In this document: positions 9,037 through 17,548 of the stretch, one piece after another
Position numbering within the stretch: the stretch's first letter is position 1
How the letters are laid out: every line of letters begins with the position of its first letter
Assembly: GCF_011752975.1 (NCBI RefSeq)
Contig: NZ_VWWP01000004.1
Span: 62,001 to 126,000, forward strand
DNA length: 64,000 nt
DNA from: Chryseobacterium sp. Tr-659
GTDB lineage: Bacteria > Bacteroidota > Bacteroidia > Flavobacteriales > Weeksellaceae
Reading direction: 5' to 3'
Position numbers and translations under genes: made by a program
The notes under the pieces: generated by a model
The model's input: the letters and a program-made list of their open reading frames with translations, nothing else
The model's database searches: none
Told to the model about the DNA's origin: nothing

Positions 9037-9110
9037 TTATTTTGAATTTTTAATTTCTAAAGCCCTCTGATAAAAAAACTGACTGGCAATTTTCTTTTCT
9101 GCTTCATCAA
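9037..9110 (-). pseudogene. Displaced second copy of the MarR gene 3' end
   Basis: These 74 bases align without gaps to the last 74 bases of the MarR gene at 10456-10529, 61 identical by my count. The core 9062-9110 matches 10481-10529 at 46 of 49. In frame it reads DEAEKKIASQFFYQRALEI then KNSK and a stop, against DEAEEKIASQSFYQRALQV then KNTK in the intact gene. Homology stops abruptly at 9110, and upstream sequence is unrelated. The intervening 1.3 kb holds a leader-peptide locus and a GLPGLI gene. Best read as the original 3' end pushed aside by an insertion that brought its own copy of the end. Confidence 0.7.
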
Positions 9111-9211
9111 CAAGTTCCATCCAATAAACAAAAGGCAAATTAGATTTTTTGATATTACATACCAGCCATATAGGTTGCAATTTTTAGAATTAACATAATA
9201 AAACTTTTCTC

Positions 9212-9239
9212 TTTGGTTTGATTTATATCTATATATTTG
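9212..9239 (+). promoter_or_regulatory. Bacteroidota-type promoter of the leader-peptide locus
   Basis: A -33 TTTG at 9212-9215 and a -7 TATATTTG at 9232-9239 are separated by 16 nt. Expected transcription start is near 9246, about 20 nt before the peptide ATG at 9265. Confidence 0.6.
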
Positions 9240-9264
9240 AAACTTAACTTTATAATTTAACACA

Positions 9265-9525
9265 ATGAAAAATTTAAAAAAATTATCTCGTAATGATCTT
9301 CAATCTGTAAAAGGAGGTCAAGTTTGGTATGCCGAAACTTCTTGTGGTGTACAAGCTACAACAACTTAAAATTGGACTGCTGAACAAGCAAATGCTTGGG
9401 TTGCAGCTCTAGAAGCAAATTACTGTAAGCCTGGTACACATAGTGGTCCTAGTAATAATTTGGCATAATATGTCAATTAATGCACTTATGGTGGAAATTA
9501 CTACGCTATAAGTGCAGTTTTATAA
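9265..9525 (+). pseudogene. Double-glycine leader (bacteriocin-like) peptide ORF interrupted by three TAA codons
   Basis: The ATG at 9265 opens with MKNLKKLSRNDLQSVKGG, a GG-type leader as found on Bacteroidota bacteriocin-like and RiPP-like precursors, then QVWYAETSCGVQATTT and a TAA at codon 35 (9367-9369). The same frame continues as NWTAEQANAWVAALEANYCK ... GPSNNLA, TAA (9466), YVN, TAA (9478), CTYGGNYYAISAVL, TAA (9523-9525). The 86-codon frame thus stays protein-like across three stops. The last TAA overlaps the GLPGLI start as TAATG. As it stands only a 34-residue product can be made. The family function (secreted peptide, export by GG-peptidase transporters) is general knowledge; no such transporter is in the window. 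Confidence 0.65.
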
Positions 9526-10388
9526 TGAAAATACAACTTATGCATTACCAAAAAAAGCTACTTCAATTATCAATTTTATTTTATAGCCTTTTATTTTATA
9601 CTCAATCATACAAACAAGATACTTTGCGTGGTGAGTTTACTTATCAGTTAAAAGCCAAATTTGATATACGAACAGATAATAGATACGAAGAACTATTTTC
9701 ATTACAAATAGGAGATAATCGTTCATTTTTTGCTAGTACTATATCGTTAAAAGGTGATTCGGTAATGGTTAATTCAGGAACAACGACAAGTAATCCCGAT
9801 GGAAGTATAACTCTTGGTTGGAAAAAAGGAGTAGTGATTCCTAAAACAGGATTTTCTTTTACTATAATACAATCAAACGAAAATATACAGTATTTTAAAT
9901 TAGTTGGAATGTCATTGCTTACCTATAAAGAACCAGTAATAAAGAATTGGAGACTTGTGGATGAAACAAAAATAATCAATACAATTAATTGTAAAAAAGC
10001 AGAAGTTACCTTTAAAGGAAGAAATTGGATTGCATGGTATTCCCCTGAAATCCCTTTACCTTATGGTCCTTATAAATTTGGTGGATTGCCTGGGTTAATA
10101 ATTAAAATAACAGATGACAAAGGAGATTGGGATTTTGAACTCGTGAAATCGGTATCTGATTCTAAGTTGAGAGGAAAACTAATTAACATTAACAAAACGA
10201 GGTTTACTGATGCAATAGAAACTACACAACCTAAACTTAAACAAGCATTAAGAAATGCAGATGCTAATGCTGCTGCTGTACTTGCAAGCTATGGAACCAC
10301 AATCATAAAAGGACAGGAGATGGTAAGGCAAAGAGAAAAAGAAAGAGAAGAAAACAAAAAATTTGAAAACCCTATAGAATTAGAATAA
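9525..10388 (+). CDS. GLPGLI family protein
   Basis: 287 residues from ATG 9525. An in-frame ATG at 9480 would add 15 residues lying inside the end of the peptide frame, so I prefer 9525, which overlaps the preceding stop as TAATG and puts the hydrophobic signal segment (LLQLSILFYSLLFYT) near the N-terminus. The defining motif occurs as FGGLPGLIIKITD at about residue 190-200, preceded by the WYSPEIPLPYGPYKF segment typical of the family. GLPGLI proteins are exported proteins of Bacteroidota of unknown biochemical role, often next to TonB receptors or small leader peptides. The C-terminus is Lys/Glu-rich. It is probably co-transcribed with the interrupted peptide ORF and ends at a hairpin. Confidence 0.85.
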   Translation: MKIQLMHYQKKLLQLSILFYSLLFYTQSYKQDTLRGEFTYQLKAKFDIRTDNRYEELFSLQIGDNRSFFASTISLKGDSVMVNSGTTTSNPDGSITLGWKKGVVIPKTGFSFTIIQSNENIQYFKLVGMSLLTYKEPVIKNWRLVDETKIINTINCKKAEVTFKGRNWIAWYSPEIPLPYGPYKFGGLPGLIIKITDDKGDWDFELVKSVSDSKLRGKLININKTRFTDAIETTQPKLKQALRNADANAAAVLASYGTTIIKGQEMVRQREKEREENKKFENPIELE

Positions 10389-10421
10389 AAACAACAGATT
10401 AGATTACCAGTCTGTTGTTTT
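10388..10421 (+). terminator. Terminator after the GLPGLI gene
   Basis: An 11-bp stem AAAACAACAGA / TCTGTTGTTTT with a 12-nt loop directly after the stop codon; T-rich on both outer sides, so it may serve both strands. Confidence 0.65.
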
Positions 10422-10455
10422 AATTGGTATATAACTACTTAATGATGAAATTTAC

Positions 10456-10935
10456 TTATTTCGTATTCTTCACCTGCAGTGCCCTCTGATAAAAAGACTG
10501 GCTGGCAATTTTCTCTTCTGCTTCATCAATAGCCGTAAGCAAGTTGTTTGTATTATCGGCAATATCTCCCAAAATCTGTGACATCAATTCCCAAACCGGT
10601 TTCATCTTATCGATGAGTTCCTGGCCTTTCGAAGTCAGCTTAAACAGTCTTTTACGCTCATCCTGCCTATCTTTTTCCCATTGTATCAATTCCAGCTTTT
10701 CCAGCTCTTTGAGCAGCGTTATGGTGGATGGATGGGTATATCCTATTTCATTCGCTATTTCAACAACGCTGGCTATTTCCTTCTTATAAATCGTAAAGAT
10801 GACCGGAAACCACTTTAGTTCGAAATCGATTCCGAAGGCCTTATAAATCAAGGCTCCGTCTTTCCTTAATTGTTCGCTAAGGCGGTGTAATCTTGTGGAT
10901 ATGGCAAGAATTCCTGCCTCGTTGATAACATTCAT
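10456..10935 (-). CDS. MarR family transcriptional regulator
   Basis: 159 residues with the MarR winged-helix layout: an N-terminal helix (residues 1-35), then FTIYKKEIASVVEIANEIGYTHPSTITLLKELEKLELI as the helix-turn-helix at about 50-85, and the beta-wing WEKDRQDERKRLFKLTSKGQELI. The DxRxxR-like DERKRLF wing is characteristic. MarR dimers usually repress their own operon and release on binding a small ligand. It overlaps the upstream GNAT gene by 4 nt (ATGA), so the two are translationally coupled. A 12-bp palindrome ahead of the GNAT gene is a candidate operator. A second copy of its last 74 bases lies at 9037-9110. Confidence 0.88.
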   Translation of the reverse strand: MNVINEAGILAISTRLHRLSEQLRKDGALIYKAFGIDFELKWFPVIFTIYKKEIASVVEIANEIGYTHPSTITLLKELEKLELIQWEKDRQDERKRLFKLTSKGQELIDKMKPVWELMSQILGDIADNTNNLLTAIDEAEEKIASQSFYQRALQVKNTK

Positions 10936-11426
10936 GATCTGTCCATATTTAAATGATAAAAGACATCATCAGCACTCATCAATGGAAATTTAGCCGGAAG
11001 GTTTCTTTTTTCTATCTTCACAAAGTGATTTCTTTCATAGAATCGCTGTGCCGCTTTTAATACCGTTATGGTTCCCAAATACAGATCATCAATTCCATTT
11101 TCCCGGCAGAAAGAAATTAACACTTCCAATAACTCCTGAGCAATATTCAATTCCTTTCCTCTGAATTCTTTCTTGACAAACATTTTCCTGATCGCTCCTG
11201 CTCTTTCGTCAAATTTAACCAAAGCAATAGAACCTACCAGTTCATCATTCACAAAAGCACCCCAGAAATTACCTCCGGCAGCGGTGTAAAAACTTTCAAT
11301 CTGTAAAAGATCCGGCTGATCCTGTATTGTAATTGGAATATTGAATTCCTTCTGCTGAATATTTAAAATCAAATCAACAGCCTGTTCCGAATATGAGTTT
11401 CCTATGGGTTGTATCTGTATTTTCAT
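10932..11426 (-). CDS. GNAT family N-acetyltransferase
   Basis: 164 residues. The GNAT core is clear: FWGAFVNDELVGSIALVKF (strands 3-4, residues about 54-72), RKMFVKKEFRGKELNIAQELLEVL with the acetyl-CoA-binding loop (usual R/QxxGxG; here FRGKEL), and the C-terminal YLGTITVLKAAQRFYERNHF. It would transfer acetyl from acetyl-CoA to an amine; the substrate is unknown. It is the first gene of a two-gene unit with the MarR regulator (4-nt overlap). MarR-GNAT pairs are common and often relate to small-molecule detoxification. The start at 11426 is the only Met that keeps the first beta strand (MKIQIQPIG). Confidence 0.85.
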   Translation of the reverse strand: MKIQIQPIGNSYSEQAVDLILNIQQKEFNIPITIQDQPDLLQIESFYTAAGGNFWGAFVNDELVGSIALVKFDERAGAIRKMFVKKEFRGKELNIAQELLEVLISFCRENGIDDLYLGTITVLKAAQRFYERNHFVKIEKRNLPAKFPLMSADDVFYHLNMDRS

Positions 11427-11449
11427 GCCCGTAATATTTTAAAGTATAA

Positions 11450-11461
11450 AACTACGTAGTT
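11450..11461. promoter_or_regulatory. Palindrome upstream of the GNAT-MarR unit, candidate MarR operator
   Basis: AACTACGTAGTT is a perfect 12-bp palindrome 24 nt upstream of the GNAT start, in the expected promoter region. MarR proteins bind palindromes of this kind; the assignment is positional. Confidence 0.45.
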
Positions 11462-11653
11462 AAATACATATATACAACAGGAATTTGGATTTTAACATAC
11501 ATTAAAAGGAGGGAAATTGGAAGTTTGAAGATGGAAGTTCCTATTTGACGGGAAACTTCTGATTGTTTTTTAAAATAGATGAAATATATTCTGCAATTAA
11601 ATTCTTGATATATTAATCTCAATAACTCTCTCTTCCCTCTTCCAGCCTCCAAC

Positions 11654-11683
11654 AAAAAACGCGTGCCATTTCTGGCACACGTT
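11654..11683 (-). terminator. Terminator of the RND efflux operon
   Basis: On the minus strand an 11-bp stem (AACGTGTGCCA / TGGCACGCGTT, one G-U pair) with a GAAA tetraloop is followed by six T. It lies just after the outer-membrane factor gene. Confidence 0.9.
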
Positions 11684-11706
11684 GTATTATTTACTGCAAA
11701 AAATTT

Positions 11707-13122
11707 CTATTTCCAGCCTCCGCCTAAAGCCTGATAAAGCTCAACAGCTGCCTTCATTTTACTATATCTTGCATTGGAAATATTAAGTTCTGCGTTTAAT
11801 GAATTAACACTCGCATTCAATACTTCAAGATAGTTGGCCATACCATAGTTTACCAATTCCTGAGAGTAGTCAACAGACTTTTTGTAAGCATCCAGTTCTT
11901 TTTGTTTTAACTCAATAAATGAATCCTGTACAGAAAATACTCTGATTGCATCAGAAACCTCTTTTCCGGCAGTAAGAACTGTCTTTCTAAAGTTTAAATA
12001 AGCCGTTTCCTTATTGGCAAGACTTACGTCATAGTTAGTCTGGATCTGCCTTTTATTTAAAATCGGCTGTGCTAATCCTGCCACTACATTCGCGAATAGT
12101 GAATTTACGCTGAACAGGTGGTCAATATCCACAGACTGTACCCCACCACTACCTGTTAGCTTTAAAGTAGGATAAAACTGAGCTTTTGCAGCATTCGTCA
12201 ATTCGAAAGCATTCATTAGATTATATTCTGCTCTCATTACATCCGGACGATTCGCCAGAAGCTGCGCAGGATAACCTAATTTCAAATCAATCGGAAGTTT
12301 TTGCCCTTCCAATGTAGATCTTTCGATGCTGTGTGAAGGTTCCCCCATTAAAAGACTCATCGTATTTTCAAGAAGCTGGATCTGGGTATCAATATCAATC
12401 AATAATGATTTTGCATTGAAAACAAGGGCTTCACTCTGCTGTACAGCAACTTCTGTTACAGTACCGGAAATTTTTAAAGCTTTCGTTGTTTCTAGATTCT
12501 TCTCGCGTACGGCAATCGTTTCTGAGATAATTTTTTTCTGCGCATCAAAAGTCAATAATTGATAATAGGCAGAAGCGATGGAAGAAACAAGGCTGCTTTT
12601 TACTGCTTTATGAGCTGCAACCGTCCCTAAATAAGTAGCTAATTGTGCTTTTTCCTGAGCTTTCAGTTTTCCCCAAATGTCTGCCTCCCAACCAATACTG
12701 GCGGTAATATCAAACTGATTCACATAACGTCTTGAACCGATGATCTGCCCAAACTGAGTATTGATAGACTGTGTCTGGAACGTATAGTTAGGTCCAATGG
12801 AAAGTGTGGGCTGATAAGCTGCTTTACTTTGCTTCAAATAAGCTTCCGCAGAATTGATACTTTCTAAAGCAATTCTGATATCTAAGTTGTTTTCCAGTGC
12901 TTTGGAAATATGCCCCTGAAGGATCGGATCTGTGAATATTTCTTTCCATGAAATATCCGCAATATTCGTACTGTCTGAAGGAAGCATATCTGTACGGAAA
13001 AGCTTTTCGTCTACAACGTTCTTCGGTCTTTCATATTCTTTTCTTGCCATACAGGATGAAATGGCTCCGAGTATGAAAACTGAAAAAGTAATTCCTTTTA
13101 TGATGTTTAATAAACTCTTCAT
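11707..13122 (-). CDS. RND efflux outer-membrane factor (OprM/NodT family lipoprotein)
   Basis: 471 residues. A lipoprotein signal ends GAISSCMARKEYERP, with Cys24 as the likely acylation site. The body has the duplicated outer-membrane-efflux-protein pattern of long alternating helices, with NLDIRIALESINSAEAYLKQSKAAYQPTLSIGPNY near 95-130 and LLANRPDVMRAEYNLMNAF near 290-308, the latter a hallmark of the NodT/OprM group. It forms the trimeric TolC-like channel that completes the tripartite pump made by the two upstream genes. It is the last gene of the minus-strand operon regulator - adaptor - pump - channel, 91 nt after the pump gene, and is followed by a strong terminator. Confidence 0.93.
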   Translation of the reverse strand: MKSLLNIIKGITFSVFILGAISSCMARKEYERPKNVVDEKLFRTDMLPSDSTNIADISWKEIFTDPILQGHISKALENNLDIRIALESINSAEAYLKQSKAAYQPTLSIGPNYTFQTQSINTQFGQIIGSRRYVNQFDITASIGWEADIWGKLKAQEKAQLATYLGTVAAHKAVKSSLVSSIASAYYQLLTFDAQKKIISETIAVREKNLETTKALKISGTVTEVAVQQSEALVFNAKSLLIDIDTQIQLLENTMSLLMGEPSHSIERSTLEGQKLPIDLKLGYPAQLLANRPDVMRAEYNLMNAFELTNAAKAQFYPTLKLTGSGGVQSVDIDHLFSVNSLFANVVAGLAQPILNKRQIQTNYDVSLANKETAYLNFRKTVLTAGKEVSDAIRVFSVQDSFIELKQKELDAYKKSVDYSQELVNYGMANYLEVLNASVNSLNAELNISNARYSKMKAAVELYQALGGGWK

Positions 13123-13129
13123 TATTTTT

Positions 13130-13198
13130 AATTAGAAGTTAGAGTTTAGAAGTTAGAAGTTAGTTTTTAGACTCGTCTCTAATTTCTAACTTCTAATT
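13130..13198. repeat. Intergenic inverted repeat with internal direct repeats
   Basis: AATTAGAAGTTAG (13130-13142) and CTAACTTCTAATT (13186-13198) are a perfect 13-bp inverted pair. Between them AGAAGTTAG occurs again at 13148-13156 and 13155-13163. The structure sits between pump and channel genes inside the operon and could modulate channel expression or mRNA stability. Confidence 0.7.
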
Positions 13199-13213
13199 TC
13201 TTAAATCTTAATT

Positions 13214-16200
13214 TTATTCTGCTAAGCTAATTTCTTCTTTTTTGATAGGCTTGATCTTTTCCTGTAGGGTTTCAAAAATCACATACAGTACCGGGATTAC
13301 AAATAATCCTAAAATAGTTCCTATCAATAGTCCGATTGCTGCACCCGTTGCAATAGATCTGTTACCAACAGCACCAATTCCACTTGCCAGAACCAACGGT
13401 AATAAACCGAAGATAAAGGCGAACGATGTCATTAGAATAGGTCTCACTCTGGCTTTGGCAGCATTGATCGCTGACATTACAATCGTCTCGCCGTGATGCC
13501 TTCTCTGAACAGCAAACTCAACGATAAGAATCGCATTTTTCGCCAGTAACCCCACGAGCATGATAAGTGCAATCTGGAAATAAATATTATTTTCCAAGCC
13601 CATAATCTTCTGTCCGAAATAAGCTCCCATTACTCCTAAAGGAAGGGATATAACAACGATCAGCGGAAGAATGTAGCTTTCATACTGCGCAGAAAGAATA
13701 AAGTAAACGAAGATCAAACTTAATCCGAAAATCAGAAGCGTCTGAGATCCTGAGTTCAATTCTTCCCTGGTTAATCCGGTAAATTCCACAGCATAGTTTT
13801 GGTTCAGGGTTTCTTCAGCAACTTGTTGTACGGCAGCAATAGCATCTCCGGAACTATACCCGTCGGAATTTGCTCCAGTCACCTTCACTGAGGTAAACAG
13901 GTTATAACGGCTTACGGATTGCGGACCATAGGCTTTTTTCAAGGTTACAAACTGTGAAATCGGAGACATAATACCCGAACCTGTTCTTATATAAAGTTCA
14001 TTTAGATTTTCAATATTCTTTCTGTTTTCAGGGAGCGCCTGAACCATTACTCTGAACTGTTTTCCATACTTGGTAAAGTCAGCGGTATAAATACCACCAA
14101 TATATCCCTGCATGGTAGCCAGAATATCATTTACAGAAACACCAAGCTGCTTGCTCAGAGGAACATTAATTTCCATCTGATACTGCGGATATTTTGTATT
14201 GAATGAAGTCTGCGCAAATTGGATTTCGGGTCTTTGCATCAGCTTACCGATGAATTCATTGGTTTTATTATCCAGATCAGCATATTCTCCACCAGATTTA
14301 TCCAGCAGCACCATTTCAAAACCTGCACTGTTACCAAACCCTGGTACACTTGGCGGCTGAAAGAATACTACTTTTGCATCAGGAACAGCTCCTGAAATTC
14401 CAAATAATTTTTTCGTAATATCTTCAGAAGTCTGGCCGTCTTTTTTTCTTTCTTCAAAAGGCTTCAGTTTAATGAAGGCAAGACCGTTATTACTTCCGTT
14501 TCCTGATAAGAATCCTCTACCTGTGGAAATTGTTACGTTCTGTACTCCCGGAACCTTCAATGCTTTGGCCTGAAGTGTTTTCAAGGCGTTATACGTTCTT
14601 TCCATAGAAGCCCCCGGAGGAAGCTGAACATCGGTAAAGATAATCCCCCTGTCTTCTGTAGGTACAAACCCTTTCTTCATACTACTGCTTGCCCAGAATA
14701 AAATCCCTCCGGTAACAGCGAAAATAATAAGGGTTACCCATTTATGTCTTAACAGGAATACAAATCCTCTTCCGTAACGCTCAGTTGTTGTTTTAAAAGC
14801 AATATTAAACTTATAGAAAAACTTCTGCATAAGGTTTAAATCCTTATACTCTGCGTGATGTTCTGCATGAGGTTTTAAGAATAATGAACACAATACCGGA
14901 CTTAATGTTAATGCATTAATAGCGGAAATGATGATCGCTATTATCAGTGTAATACCAAACTGCTGGTAGAATACCCCTGTAGGACCTGTAATAAAGGTTA
15001 CCGGGATAAATACTGCTGCCATTACCAAAGTAATAGAAATAATAGCTCCCGTAATCTCATCCATCGCTTCTACAGTTGCTTTTTTAGCATCGGAAATACC
15101 ATGTTCCATCTTCGCATGAACGGCCTCGACGACCACAATGGCATCATCCACCACAATACCGATGGCAAGTACCAATGCAAAAAGGGTTAACAGGTTTAAT
15201 GAATATCCGAAAAGATTCAGGAAAAAGAACGCTCCTACAATAGATACCGGAACTGCAATGGCCGGAATAAGAGTAGATCTGAAATCCTGAAGGAAAATAT
15301 ATACTACAATAAATACCAGAATAAATGCTTCAATCAGGGTATGAACTACCTTTTCAATGGAAGCATCAAGGAATTCGTTGGTATCAAAGTTAAAAGTATA
15401 TTTAATACCTTTAGGGAAAGTACTCTCCGCTGATTTCAGATAAGTTTTGATATTCTTAATAATCTCCTGTGCGTTGGAACCCGGTGTCTGGAAGATCCCC
15501 ATACTGATGGAAGGATTGTTTCCGTTCTCCCCGATTCCTGTATAGGATTGACCTGCCAATTCTACTTTGGCAACATCTTTTAACATCAGGTTTTGTCCGT
15601 TTGGAAGGGATTTAATGATAATATTATCATACTGCTCTTTATCGTTGAACTTTCCTACATATTTGATGATATATTCAAAAGAACTTCCACTGTTCTGGCC
15701 AATAGAACCTGCGGCAGCCTCTCTACTCTGCTCGTTAATTGCATTGGTAACATCTGTAGGAGTTACACTATAGGCAGCCATTTTTGCCGGATCCAACCAG
15801 ATTCTCATGGAATAATTTTTACCTCCGAAAACGTTGGCATCCCCTACACCATTTACCCTTTTCAGGTTTGGAATAATATTGATATTCAAAAAGTTTTGAA
15901 GATACACATCATCCAGATCCTTATTTTCAGAATAGAAAGACATATACATCAGGGCACTTGTCTGCTGTTTCTGGGTAACAACTCCCGATCTCGTTACTTC
16001 GGACGGCAAGAGCGGTGTTGCTCTGGCCACACGATTCTGCACGTTTACCGCTGCAATATCCGGATCTATTCCTTGTTTAAAGAAAACCTGAATTTGAGCA
16101 GAACCGTCATTTCCAGCAGAAGAAGTGATATAGTCCATTCCTTCCACCCCATTAATCTGTTCTTCCAAAGGAACAACCACACTTTTCATTACAGTTTCCG

Positions 16201-16360
16201 CATTGGCACCTGTATAGTTAGCAGTAACGCTTACAGTAGGCGGTGCAATGTCCGGATACTGTGTAACCGGTAACGAGATCAGTCCTAAAATACCGAGAAT
16301 CACAATTAAAATTGAGATTACGGTAGATAAAACCGGTCTGTTAATAAAGTTTTTTATCAT
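13214..16360 (-). CDS. RND multidrug efflux inner-membrane pump (HAE1, AcrB/MexB type)
   Basis: 1048 residues, the usual HAE1 length. It begins MIKNFINRPVLSTVISILIV (first membrane helix) and has twelve predicted membrane helices split by two large periplasmic loops. The proton-relay residues are present: the Asp pair in AIGIVVDDAIVVVEAVHAKM (about residue 400) and the Lys of VGLLAKNAILIVEFA (about 930). Such pumps export drugs, dyes and detergents from the periplasm using the proton gradient. The start codon overlaps the adaptor stop by one base (TAATG), so the two are coupled. Which compounds it exports cannot be inferred. Confidence 0.95.
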   Translation of the reverse strand: MIKNFINRPVLSTVISILIVILGILGLISLPVTQYPDIAPPTVSVTANYTGANAETVMKSVVVPLEEQINGVEGMDYITSSAGNDGSAQIQVFFKQGIDPDIAAVNVQNRVARATPLLPSEVTRSGVVTQKQQTSALMYMSFYSENKDLDDVYLQNFLNINIIPNLKRVNGVGDANVFGGKNYSMRIWLDPAKMAAYSVTPTDVTNAINEQSREAAAGSIGQNSGSSFEYIIKYVGKFNDKEQYDNIIIKSLPNGQNLMLKDVAKVELAGQSYTGIGENGNNPSISMGIFQTPGSNAQEIIKNIKTYLKSAESTFPKGIKYTFNFDTNEFLDASIEKVVHTLIEAFILVFIVVYIFLQDFRSTLIPAIAVPVSIVGAFFFLNLFGYSLNLLTLFALVLAIGIVVDDAIVVVEAVHAKMEHGISDAKKATVEAMDEITGAIISITLVMAAVFIPVTFITGPTGVFYQQFGITLIIAIIISAINALTLSPVLCSLFLKPHAEHHAEYKDLNLMQKFFYKFNIAFKTTTERYGRGFVFLLRHKWVTLIIFAVTGGILFWASSSMKKGFVPTEDRGIIFTDVQLPPGASMERTYNALKTLQAKALKVPGVQNVTISTGRGFLSGNGSNNGLAFIKLKPFEERKKDGQTSEDITKKLFGISGAVPDAKVVFFQPPSVPGFGNSAGFEMVLLDKSGGEYADLDNKTNEFIGKLMQRPEIQFAQTSFNTKYPQYQMEINVPLSKQLGVSVNDILATMQGYIGGIYTADFTKYGKQFRVMVQALPENRKNIENLNELYIRTGSGIMSPISQFVTLKKAYGPQSVSRYNLFTSVKVTGANSDGYSSGDAIAAVQQVAEETLNQNYAVEFTGLTREELNSGSQTLLIFGLSLIFVYFILSAQYESYILPLIVVISLPLGVMGAYFGQKIMGLENNIYFQIALIMLVGLLAKNAILIVEFAVQRRHHGETIVMSAINAAKARVRPILMTSFAFIFGLLPLVLASGIGAVGNRSIATGAAIGLLIGTILGLFVIPVLYVIFETLQEKIKPIKKEEISLAE

Positions 16361-17547
16361 TAGAATTTCGGTTTTATTGATTGAACAAGACTATCCATTT
16401 TAATTGGCTTTGGCTTTACTACTGTTCCCGGTTTTAAACCGCCGATTCCAGCCGCAACAACTGTTTCGCCTTTGTTAACTCCTGATTTTATAAGAGCCAT
16501 ATTGTCAATTCTGTCAATAACATTAATGACAACATTTTTAGCAGTATCTCCTTTTTCTATTTTGTACACGTAGACAATACCTTGTTGTTCGTAAGTAGCA
16601 CTTTCAGGAACGACAAGCACATTATCATAACGCTGAGGGAATCTGATGGTTCCACTGTTACCGTTACTCAATAATTTTTGAGCATTCGAGAACGCAACTC
16701 TAAACTGAATAGTTCCTGTTGTAGGATCAATCTGGCCTGTAATAGCTTCAATTTTCCCTTTTTCAGGATAAAGACTTCCATTCGCTAATTGCAGTTCTAC
16801 CAATGGTAAATTTTTGATTTTCTCAGGCATGGAAGCTCCCGGAGCTTTTTCCAGGAAATTGAAATATTCCTTTTCATTCATGGCAAAGTAAGCAAAGATC
16901 TGAGAAGTATCAGAAATTGTAGTTAAAGGTGTCTGATCAGACGGCCCAACCAAACTTCCGACTTTTAATGGAAGTCTTCCAACCACCCCTGAAATAGGTG
17001 CGCGAATGATGGAGTATTCGATATTGGCTTCTACTCCTTTATAGTTAGCAACAGCCTGTTTTTTGGCAGCAGTTGCCTGTTGCAGCTGGGCCTGAGCCTG
17101 AGCAAGATTAGCCTGGGCAGTCTGCAGCTGGACGTTGCTGATAATGTTCTTCTGAACCAAAGGCTTGAGTTTATTCACTTCAACCTGAGCTGCATTTACA
17201 GAAGCCTGAGCTGCTGCAATACTGGATTCTGAGGCTGCAATCCCAGCTTTGGAAGCGGCTGCATTTTCGTTCAAAATATTGGTTTCTAAACGGAACAAAG
17301 GCTGTCCTTTTGTTACATATTGTCCTTCATCTACCAATACCTGAGTAATATATCCTTGTATTTTTGCACGTACATCATTGTTTACTCTACCTTGGATGGT
17401 AGCCGGAAACGTCTGATAACCCACTATATTTTTTGACTCCACGGAAACCACAGGATATGGTTTGGCGCCATCCTGTTTCGGAGCTTCTTTTTTGCAGGCT
17501 GTCAGTGAAAACGCTGCAATTGAAAGTATAACTAGCTTATTATTCAT
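16360..17547 (-). CDS. RND efflux periplasmic adaptor (HlyD/AcrA family lipoprotein)
   Basis: 395 residues. A lipoprotein signal ends AFSLTACKKE (Cys18). It shows the adaptor order: lipoyl half (VRAKIQGYITQVLVDEGQYV), an Ala/Gln-rich coiled-coil hairpin at about 80-150 (AAAKKQAVANYKGVE in its second arm), the second lipoyl half (IIRAPISGVVGRLPLKVGSL), then a beta-barrel and a membrane-proximal domain. It joins the inner pump to the outer channel. The gene starts one base after the stop of the regulator upstream and its stop overlaps the pump start, marking a tightly coupled operon. Confidence 0.95.
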   Translation of the reverse strand: MNNKLVILSIAAFSLTACKKEAPKQDGAKPYPVVSVESKNIVGYQTFPATIQGRVNNDVRAKIQGYITQVLVDEGQYVTKGQPLFRLETNILNENAAASKAGIAASESSIAAAQASVNAAQVEVNKLKPLVQKNIISNVQLQTAQANLAQAQAQLQQATAAKKQAVANYKGVEANIEYSIIRAPISGVVGRLPLKVGSLVGPSDQTPLTTISDTSQIFAYFAMNEKEYFNFLEKAPGASMPEKIKNLPLVELQLANGSLYPEKGKIEAITGQIDPTTGTIQFRVAFSNAQKLLSNGNSGTIRFPQRYDNVLVVPESATYEQQGIVYVYKIEKGDTAKNVVINVIDRIDNMALIKSGVNKGETVVAAGIGGLKPGTVVKPKPIKMDSLVQSIKPKF

Positions 17548-17548
17548 T

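Noticed and set aside
9057..9263. 68-aa minus-strand frame over the MarR remnant
   Set aside because: It runs in the wrong frame for the MarR homology (DEAEKKIASQ is in another frame) and has no coding character upstream of it.
9481..9516. Inverted repeat TGCACTTAT / ATAAGTGCA read as a terminator or attenuator
   Set aside because: It lies within the protein-like tail of the peptide frame and has no T-run; it may be chance, so it is not listed as a regulatory feature.
9480..9524. Upstream ATG for the GLPGLI gene at 9480
   Set aside because: It lies inside the end of the leader-peptide frame and pushes the signal peptide inward; ATG 9525 overlaps the preceding stop as TAATG and fits better.
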